A DNA stretch of 64,000 nucleotides from JAIWNK01 sp964453115 (GTDB lineage Bacteria > Chloroflexota > Anaerolineae > Anaerolineales > Anaerolineaceae): NCBI GenBank assembly GCA_964453115.1, contig CAYVRT010000014.1:28906-92905 (forward strand), given 5' to 3'. A model generated the notes under the pieces. That model did not search any database, was not told the DNA's origin, and saw only the letters and a program-made list of their open reading frames with translations. Below, piece by piece: positions 58,569 to 64,000 of this stretch. The position numbers were made by a program, and so were the translations under genes. How positions within the stretch are numbered: position 1 is the first letter of the stretch; every line of letters begins with the position of its first letter.

Positions 58569-60127
58569 TCTTGCCAAAGAGTTTGCAAGTCGGTAACCCA
58601 CCAAACGCCGCTGGGGCTGCGGTGAAAGGTGTATTGTATACCTTGACTGCAATTTGTGCCGCATTCGCGAGCGATATAGACGTTGGCGTAGTGTAGATTT
58701 TCCTCGATGGAAAAGATTCCGAACTCATAATATTTCCATGGTAGGCTTTGGGGGTCGTTGCGGGTGGCAAAGAATGCTTCCAGGGCAGAGGCAGGGTCTT
58801 TGGCCTCAACGATTTTGCCATCAACATATTTCCAGAGTTGATAGGGGGTTTGGTGGTTGAGGTAGGCCGAGTGGGTGTTTAAATCGGCAGCCGGAGCAAA
58901 GACGATCAGGCTTGGGTCTGTGTTTCCCTGGTCTTCAAGCGGGTAAATCCATTGGGTGAAGATGTAATCGAAGGCGGCATTTTTGATTTCGATTGCAGCA
59001 GAAGCACGTTCGGCAGGGGCTGGGGTGGGTTTGGGGTAGGCAAGCTGTTGATTGGGGTTGGGTGTGTAGACGAGAAGTCGGCCATTTTGGACAATGCCAA
59101 AACCACCTTGCGGCGTGGCCTGGGGTTTTCCGGGCGCTCCGGCTTCGTATAGCCATTGAGACCACAAAAGTGTACCTTGTGAATCGAGGAGCATCATGTG
59201 GTTATCGCTGGTGATGGTGAGTAAATTGTTGCCAATGGGTTGGATATGGGTGACTGGCCCGCGCCCTGGGGAAAGTGTTATCTGCCAGATGACTTGCCCT
59301 GTAGAAGTAAGAGCAAGGATTTGTGCATTTGGCGTGGGAAAATAAATTGCCTGTTCGGTGGTGAAGAAGGGGGAAGTGGTGATCTCGCTCGCGGTTTGGT
59401 TGCCTGGTTTGTTCCACAAGGGTTGGCACTGGAAATCCAGGATGTGCAGGCTGCCTTGCAGGTCGGTATAGGCCCAGGCATTGTTGCTGACTGGTAATGG
59501 GCCGTAACGGCGATTGTTGAGAGGACATTCGGCCAATAGTTCGCCTTGTTCGTTCAAGATCAATGCCTCGCCTTGCAGTTCAGATAGTGTCGCGTAGAGA
59601 TAGATGCGGCTTTGTGAATCAAAGCTGATTTGATCTACCAGTGTGAGCGGCCAGGGAAAGGGCTGGGCTTCACCACTGGGGCTGATGCGGAATCCGCCAC
59701 CATCTGTTTGGACGTAGATATCCCCGTTGGGGGCAACGGAGGGCATAGCGACAAAGGGCTGGTTGGATTGAATACCCCATAAAGGCTGCCCTTGTAAAGA
59801 AAGGGCATATAGAATGCCAATATCGGTCACAAAGTATAGTGCATTGCCATCCTTTGATAGAACGGCAGCAGAGGCGATTCCATAATCGCCGTGGTAACTC
59901 CAGAGTTGTTTTCCGTTTCGGTCGAGAGCGTGCAAGGTGCCTTCAGCATCAGTGACATAGAAACTGCCGTCTTGACCAATTGCCATAGCGCCTTGCAGGC
60001 GATATACTTCGCTGGGCCAGAGCCAGCCAAGATGGAGATCTTGTGTTTGTTCAACGGGAGATTGGCAGCCGCTGATGAGCAGTGTGGTGAGCAGACAGGC
60101 GAGCAAGATGCGGGTGAATGTGGACAT
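58565..60127 (-). CDS. PQQ-type beta-propeller lipoprotein
   Basis: 520 residues. Lipoprotein signal with lipobox ISGC (about residue 20). At least six PQQ-like propeller blades follow (for example GTLHALDRNGKQLWSYHGDYGI, GILYALSLQGQPLWGIQ, QILALTSTGQVIWQI, NHMMLLDSQGTLLWSQWLY). A Pro/Ala linker near residue 375 leads to a 130-residue C-terminal domain with CGTNCSQGIQYTF, unrecognised. An extracytoplasmic binding or scaffold role is likely. There is no ribosome-binding site at the ATG, which is 1 nt after the upstream creatininase stop, so translation is probably coupled. Confidence 0.82.
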   Translation of the reverse strand: MSTFTRILLACLLTTLLISGCQSPVEQTQDLHLGWLWPSEVYRLQGAMAIGQDGSFYVTDAEGTLHALDRNGKQLWSYHGDYGIASAAVLSKDGNALYFVTDIGILYALSLQGQPLWGIQSNQPFVAMPSVAPNGDIYVQTDGGGFRISPSGEAQPFPWPLTLVDQISFDSQSRIYLYATLSELQGEALILNEQGELLAECPLNNRRYGPLPVSNNAWAYTDLQGSLHILDFQCQPLWNKPGNQTASEITTSPFFTTEQAIYFPTPNAQILALTSTGQVIWQITLSPGRGPVTHIQPIGNNLLTITSDNHMMLLDSQGTLLWSQWLYEAGAPGKPQATPQGGFGIVQNGRLLVYTPNPNQQLAYPKPTPAPAERASAAIEIKNAAFDYIFTQWIYPLEDQGNTDPSLIVFAPAADLNTHSAYLNHQTPYQLWKYVDGKIVEAKDPASALEAFFATRNDPQSLPWKYYEFGIFSIEENLHYANVYIARECGTNCSQGIQYTFHRSPSGVWWVTDLQTLWQE

Positions 60128-60128
60128 T

Positions 60129-60809
60129 TTAGAATTCGATCTGATAGAGAATATCTTGCAGGGCGGCAGCAAAGATTTTATCCAGGATGGTGGGATCGGG
60201 CCGATAGGCACCGCCAAACACGCCATCACCGAATAACTGACGACTTTCTATGGCCCCTGGCAGGCCTTTGAAGCTGGGCGGAATTTTTTCGCCTTCTGGT
60301 AGCTCGCTGACTTGTACAAAGGGGAATGCTTCTCCCCAGCCGGCATGGTAGATTTTTAGCTTGTGCTGCTCGGCCACGCGCTGGACGCTCTCGGAGCTCC
60401 ACCACGAATACCATGCGGTTTTTAGGTTGGGGAGTTCGTTCGCAAGTTCATGTAACCGGGCGACAGCGGGTTGATTACCGCCATGTCCATTGATGAACAG
60501 CATGCGGCGAAACCCGTATCCATACAGGGAATGAACCATGTCACTGATGATGGTGAGAAAGGTTGTGAGCTTGAGGCTGATGGTGCCAGGATAGGCCAGG
60601 AAGTATGGGGAAACGCCAAATGGTAGCGGCGGAGCAATCAGGACACCGGTTTGGCTGCTTGCCGCATCCGCCAGGGCCAGGGGAATTTTGGTGTCGGTTA
60701 ACAGGCTCAAGTATCCATGTTGTTCGCAGGAACCCAGTACAATTAAAATGCGGTCCTCGTGTTTGAGGTAGGATTCGACATCCATCCAGTTTAATTCTTC
60801 AAAGCGCAT
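60129..60809 (-). CDS. Creatininase-family amidohydrolase
   Basis: 226 residues. Metal-binding motifs of the creatininase family: LGSCEQHGYLSLLTDT (Glu, His, Asp), FINGHGGNQPAV (His) and YHAGWGEAF (His/Glu). PLPFGVSPYFLAYPGTISL is also typical. Members hydrolyse creatinine, formamide-type or mycofactocin peptide bonds; the substrate is not predictable here. TGGAGG lies before the ATG. Upstream, behind the leuS terminator, a weak TTGACG-17-TACCGT promoter is possible. Followed directly by the beta-propeller lipoprotein. Confidence 0.87.
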   Translation of the reverse strand: MRFEELNWMDVESYLKHEDRILIVLGSCEQHGYLSLLTDTKIPLALADAASSQTGVLIAPPLPFGVSPYFLAYPGTISLKLTTFLTIISDMVHSLYGYGFRRMLFINGHGGNQPAVARLHELANELPNLKTAWYSWWSSESVQRVAEQHKLKIYHAGWGEAFPFVQVSELPEGEKIPPSFKGLPGAIESRQLFGDGVFGGAYRPDPTILDKIFAAALQDILYQIEF

Positions 60810-60856
60810 GATAACCTCCAGGTTCAACGGTAACAGAATTTAAGCTGTTCGTCAAG

Positions 60857-60893
60857 AAAAAAAGCGGACATGTCGTGGGGAAGACATGTCCGC
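60857..60893 (-). terminator. Terminator of leuS
   Basis: 11-bp stem GCGGACATGTC with its complement, 8-nt loop, followed on the minus strand by seven T residues. Confidence 0.9.
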
Positions 60894-60912
60894 CGGGGTA
60901 TGGGATGGTATC

Positions 60913-63369
60913 TTAGAGGACGATGTTAATCAGCCGGCCCTTGACGTAAATTACCTGGCGTGGGGGCTTGCCTTGAGTGAATTTTTGCACGGTTTCATTT
61001 GCCAGTGCAGCGGCTTTGGCATCTTCCTCGCTGATATCGGCTGGCAGGGTGATGCGTTCCCGCATTTTTCCATTTACTTGCACTGCAATGGTGATTTCAT
61101 CTTGAGCGGCAGCGGCTTCATCTACCTCAGGCCAGGGTTGATTGTGGATTGAGTAAGGCTTGCCCAGAAGCGTCCACAATTCTTCGCTGATATGTGGGCA
61201 GATGGGGGCCAACATTTTAAGATATAGTTCTATGGATTCTTGCCAGGCCGGACTGCTACAGGCGCCAGCGGTTTTGGCGCGCAGCATGTCGTTCAGCAAT
61301 TCCATCAATGAAGAGATAATGGTATTGAATTGGAAGGTTTCAAAATCGCGGGTGATGGAGCGCAGGGTTTGATGGACGTTGCGGCGCAGGGTGCGGAGGG
61401 TGGTTTCATCGGCCTGTCCGGTGCCGGGTTCTAAGATCATTGTCCAAACGCGGCGCAGCCAGCGAGAGGTGCCTTCAATGCCGCCACTGCTCCAGGGGCC
61501 GCCCATATCCCAACGGGAAAAGAACATCAGGTAGGCGCGCACGGTGTCGGCACCATAACTTTGCACCAGGTTATCAGGTGGGATGACGTTGCCGCGGCTT
61601 TTGGACATTTTTTCACCATCTTCTCCCAGCACCATGCCCTGGTTTCGCAGCTGTGTCATGGGTTCGTGACCTTCGGTGATTCCAGCATCGCGACAGGCTT
61701 TATGGAAGAAACGGGTATAAATCAGGTGCATGTTGGCGTGTTCAATGCCACCGGTGTAGGTATCTACAGGCATCCAGTAGTCATATTCAGCTTCTGGAAA
61801 GGGGTGAATTGCATCGCGGGTGAGGCCTTTGTTGAGATAGCCGAGATGGTACCAGGAAGAACACATGAAAGTATCCATTGTATCGGTTTCGCGCTCGGCC
61901 TGAACGCCACATTGCGGACAGGTGGTGAAGCGCCAGGTGGGGTGCAATTTGAGAGGGCTTTCACCGGTCGGCTTCCATTCCACATCTTCGGGTAACAGGA
62001 TGGGCAGTTCACTTTCGGGGACGGGGACGGCGCCGCAGGTTGGGCAGTAGATGATTGGAATAGGGGCGCCCCAGTAACGCTGACGGGAAATGAGCCAGTC
62101 ACGCAGGCGATAGTTGATGGAACGATGTCCAACGCCTTTTTGGGTGATGTGTTGAATGGCGGATTCGAAGGTGTGTTCAGCAGGGGTGCCGGTCAGTGGG
62201 CCGGAGTTGATCATCATGCCGGCAGCAGGGACGGCGGCGCGCAGGTCTTCGGGCCGAATGGCTTCGCTTTGTGGTGGCTGAATGACAACGCGGATGGGGA
62301 GATGGTATTTACGCGCAAATTCAAAGTCGCGCTGATCGTGGGCTGGGACGGCCATAATGGCGCCTGTGCCGTAGGTCATCAGGACGTAATCTGCAATCCA
62401 GACTGGAACTCGCTGACCGCTAACCGGATTGATGGCGTAGCCACCAGTAAAGACCCCCGTTTTTTCTTTGTCGGCAGCTTCGCGTTGCACGTCTGACTGG
62501 CGCATGGTTTCTTCAATATAGGCTTGAACGGCTTGTTTTTGTTCGGGCGTGGTCAATTTTTGAACCAGGGGATGCTCAGGCGCTAAAACCATGAAGGTGA
62601 CACCCCAGAGCGTATCGGGGCGGGTAGTAAAAACTTCGAGTATGTCGTCCTGTTCGGTTTTGAAAAATACAGCTGCGCCTTCCGAGCGTCCAATCCAGTT
62701 GGTTTGCAGGGTGCGAACACGTTCAGGCCAGTCAATGCCTTCGTAGTGTAGCAATTCTTCGGCATAGTGGGTAGTGCGGAAGAACCATTGTGCCAGGTTG
62801 CGCTTGATGACGGGGGTGCCGCAGCGTTCACAATGTCGGTCATCGCCCCAGACCTGTTCGCGGGCCAGGGTGGTGTTGCATTTGGGGCACCAATCTACTG
62901 GTGAGTGTTTCCGGTAGGCCAGCCCTTGGGCATAGAACTTGAGGAAAAACCATTGTGTCCAATGATAATATTCGGGTTCGCAGGAGGCGATTTCGCGTCG
63001 CCAATCGAACATGGCACCCATGCTGCGCAATTGGCCGCGCATGCGCTGAATATTGGCGCGGGTGCGGGTCATGGGATGGATATTGTCTTTGATCGCGGCG
63101 TTTTCGGCGGGTAGGCCGAATGCATCAAACCCGATGGGGAAGAGGACATTATAACCGCGCATACGCATATAGCGAGCGCGAGAATCTGAAGGGGTCATGG
63201 CGTACCAATGGCCGATGTGCAGGTCGCCTGATGGGTAAGGGAGCATGGTAAGAGCGTAATGTTTGGGTCGTTTGGGGTCTATATCGGCTTGATAGAGCCG
63301 GTCATCCTCCCAGCGTTGTTGCCAACGGGGCTCGATTTCAGATGGGTTGTAGATGGGGATTTCGCTCAT
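60913..63369 (-). CDS. leuS: Leucyl-tRNA synthetase
   Basis: 818 residues, normal bacterial LeuRS length. HIGH motif in GDLHIGHWYAMTPSDSRARYM (about residue 50), zinc-ribbon cysteines in CPKCNTTLAREQVWGDDRHCERCG, the CP1 editing domain (about 220-400, with FTTRPDTLWGVTFMV and GTGAIMAVPAHDQRDFEFA), WGAPIPIIYCPTCG, and KMSKS in GEKMSKSRGNVI (about residue 585). Charges tRNA-Leu. AAGAGG precedes the ATG. A T-box leader upstream implies control by uncharged tRNA-Leu. Confidence 0.97.
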   Translation of the reverse strand: MSEIPIYNPSEIEPRWQQRWEDDRLYQADIDPKRPKHYALTMLPYPSGDLHIGHWYAMTPSDSRARYMRMRGYNVLFPIGFDAFGLPAENAAIKDNIHPMTRTRANIQRMRGQLRSMGAMFDWRREIASCEPEYYHWTQWFFLKFYAQGLAYRKHSPVDWCPKCNTTLAREQVWGDDRHCERCGTPVIKRNLAQWFFRTTHYAEELLHYEGIDWPERVRTLQTNWIGRSEGAAVFFKTEQDDILEVFTTRPDTLWGVTFMVLAPEHPLVQKLTTPEQKQAVQAYIEETMRQSDVQREAADKEKTGVFTGGYAINPVSGQRVPVWIADYVLMTYGTGAIMAVPAHDQRDFEFARKYHLPIRVVIQPPQSEAIRPEDLRAAVPAAGMMINSGPLTGTPAEHTFESAIQHITQKGVGHRSINYRLRDWLISRQRYWGAPIPIIYCPTCGAVPVPESELPILLPEDVEWKPTGESPLKLHPTWRFTTCPQCGVQAERETDTMDTFMCSSWYHLGYLNKGLTRDAIHPFPEAEYDYWMPVDTYTGGIEHANMHLIYTRFFHKACRDAGITEGHEPMTQLRNQGMVLGEDGEKMSKSRGNVIPPDNLVQSYGADTVRAYLMFFSRWDMGGPWSSGGIEGTSRWLRRVWTMILEPGTGQADETTLRTLRRNVHQTLRSITRDFETFQFNTIISSLMELLNDMLRAKTAGACSSPAWQESIELYLKMLAPICPHISEELWTLLGKPYSIHNQPWPEVDEAAAAQDEITIAVQVNGKMRERITLPADISEEDAKAAALANETVQKFTQGKPPRQVIYVKGRLINIVL

Positions 63370-63405
63370 TTTGCCTCTTTATGATGCTCGATAGGGTTTT
63401 TAAAC

Positions 63406-63660
63406 AAAAAGACCTTCACCCAATCAGGGGCGAAGGTTCTTGTGCAAGACTCCGTGGTACCACCCTGCTTGCCAGAAAAAATCTGGCCGCTCAGTGCGCG
63501 CTAACGGGCGTACCCGGCACCGACTAGGCAAGGCTTCACCGGTGCGGCCTGCCCAAGGATGGGCAAACAGGCGAGTTCGGTCTGTGTGTTCCGTTGGACA
63601 CGGTGCCGGGCTCGCACCTTGCTCTCCCGACTCGCTGACGGATGACGTACTACTCCTGTT
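63406..63660 (-). promoter_or_regulatory. T-box riboswitch leader of leuS
   Basis: On the minus strand the conserved T-box AGGGTGGTACCACGGAGT lies at 63449-63466, with TGGT available to pair with the tRNA ACCA end. It is followed by an intrinsic terminator (63412-63437, ACCTTC/GAAGGT stem, then CTTTTTG) 37 nt before the leuS ATG. The upstream 63540-63660 region folds into stem I; within it GAACTCG offers CTC (63573-63575), a leucine codon, as candidate specifier. Uncharged tRNA-Leu should favour antitermination and leuS expression. The 5' boundary is approximate. Confidence 0.85.
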
Positions 63661-63673
63661 TTGGCCGTTTTAG

Positions 63674-63746
63674 TGGACCCAGAGGGATTCGAACCCTCGG
63701 CCTTCTCAATGCCATTGAGACGCGCTCCCAACTGCGCTATGGGCCC
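63674..63746 (-). tRNA. tRNA-Ala (anticodon GGC)
   Basis: 73 nt. Acceptor GGGCCCA pairs with TGGGTCC, including the G3-U70 pair that identifies alanine. D stem GCGC/GCGC; anticodon stem TCTCA/TGAGA with loop ATGGCAT; T arm GAGGG-TTCGAAT-CCCTC; discriminator A; CCA not encoded. Confidence 0.96.
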
Positions 63747-63793
63747 ATGAAATGTGTACTTTTGAAAGTTCTTTGCGGGGGACAACCCCCCAG

Positions 63794-63866
63794 TGGACCT
63801 GAGGGGATTCGAACCCCTGGCCTCCTCAGTGCGATTGAGGCGCGCTCCCAACTGCGCTACAGGCCC
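63794..63866 (-). tRNA. tRNA-Ala (anticodon CGC)
   Basis: 73 nt. Acceptor GGGCCTG/CAGGTCC with G3-U70; anticodon stem CCTCA/TGAGG with loop ATCGCAC; T arm AGGGG-TTCGAAT-CCCCT; discriminator A; CCA not encoded. It lies 47 nt upstream of the GGC gene and is presumably co-transcribed with it. Confidence 0.96.
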
Positions 63867-63885
63867 TGGTTGTTGAAGTGTTCGT

Positions 63886-63914
63886 ATTCTACCGCACAGG
63901 TTGGGGAATGTCAA
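63886..63914 (-). promoter_or_regulatory. Promoter of the tRNA-Ala pair
   Basis: Minus strand TTGACA (63909-63914), 17-nt spacer, TAGAAT (63886-63891), about 20 nt before the first tRNA; the best consensus match seen in the window. Confidence 0.85.
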
Positions 63915-63935
63915 GAGATTATGTGGTAGAATCAT

Positions 63936-63964
63936 GAATGCCGGGGACGCCGACCCCGGCATTC
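63936..63964 (+). other. 11-bp hairpin in the leader of a gene beyond the right edge
   Basis: GAATGCCGGGG pairs perfectly with CCCCGGCATTC around a 7-nt loop; no T run. AAGGAGGAG follows at about 63970, and TAGAAT (63927-63932) precedes it, so this looks like a structured 5' leader of a plus-strand gene starting at or beyond 64000. No start codon is visible in the remaining bases. Confidence 0.4.
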
Positions 63965-64000
63965 AATCAAGGAGGAGAAGAAGAGAAGTCGCCCTTTCGA

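Noticed and set aside
63440..63960. Small open frames across the T-box and tRNA genes
   Set aside because: They are fully explained by structured RNA on the minus strand.
1..64000. CRISPR array, transposase, integrase or prophage genes
   Set aside because: No regularly spaced repeats and no matching protein motifs were seen on either strand.

Overview
The window reads as a chromosomal segment of a Chloroflexota bacterium, most likely of the Anaerolineae/Caldilineae side. This is an inference from style: lipoproteins with Thr/Pro-rich linkers, an NBR1-type Ig-like lipoprotein, GAF/PAS class III cyclases, a secreted protein ending in a YLP...R tail, and a T-box leader before leuS. There is no phage, insertion sequence, plasmid or CRISPR signature. 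Genes are dense, with many 4-8 nt start/stop overlaps, and no gene-free stretch exceeds about 300 nt apart from the T-box leader.

Layout. 1-3385: C-truncated cyclase/ATPase/TPR regulator. 3.5-5.3 kb: SlyD-like isomerase, lipoprotein, Fur-family regulator. 5.4-7.8 kb: CbiM-CbiQ-CbiO nickel/cobalt ECF transporter, divergent from fur across a shared promoter/operator. 7.8-10.5 kb: LCP-like protein, lipB, zinc-ribbon coiled-coil protein. 10.6-21 kb: a phosphate/polyphosphate island made of two overlapping PPK2 genes (+), facing an HD(Ppx-like)-CHAD-two thymidylate-kinase-like operon (-), followed by phoU-pstB-pstA-pstC-pstS (-). pstS encodes two almost identical binding domains and has a Pho-box-like repeat upstream. 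21.2-26.8 kb (+): prfA-prmC-tsaC, malic enzyme, two small proteins, PfkB kinase. 26.8-32.3 kb: GAF-PAS cyclase, TgpA-like transglutaminase, PAP2 phosphatase, YtxH-like protein.

32.5-44.9 kb (-) is one long purine operon, purL-purQ-purC-purE-purF-purDM-purN-purH-guaB, with unusual architecture: PurL carries two N-terminal PurS-like modules, PurE looks class II (no purK is present), and PurD is fused to PurM. It runs divergently from a 1119-residue secreted protein (45.1-48.4 kb) that joins a peptide-binding SBP domain to plant-type leucine-rich repeats.

48.5-57.1 kb (-) is a co-directional run: acyl carrier protein, amino acid:carrier-protein ligase (a class II aminoacyl-tRNA-synthetase homologue), GNAT, AAC(3)-family acyltransferase, DUF4910 M28-like peptidase, CydD, CydC, GH25 lysozyme-like protein. 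The first five genes overlap or nearly touch and form a compact aminoacyl-thioester cassette; this is the best candidate here for an undescribed system. 57.2-64 kb: bioY, a secreted helical protein, a PQQ-type beta-propeller lipoprotein, a creatininase-family hydrolase, leuS with its T-box leader, and two tRNA-Ala genes behind a near-consensus promoter.
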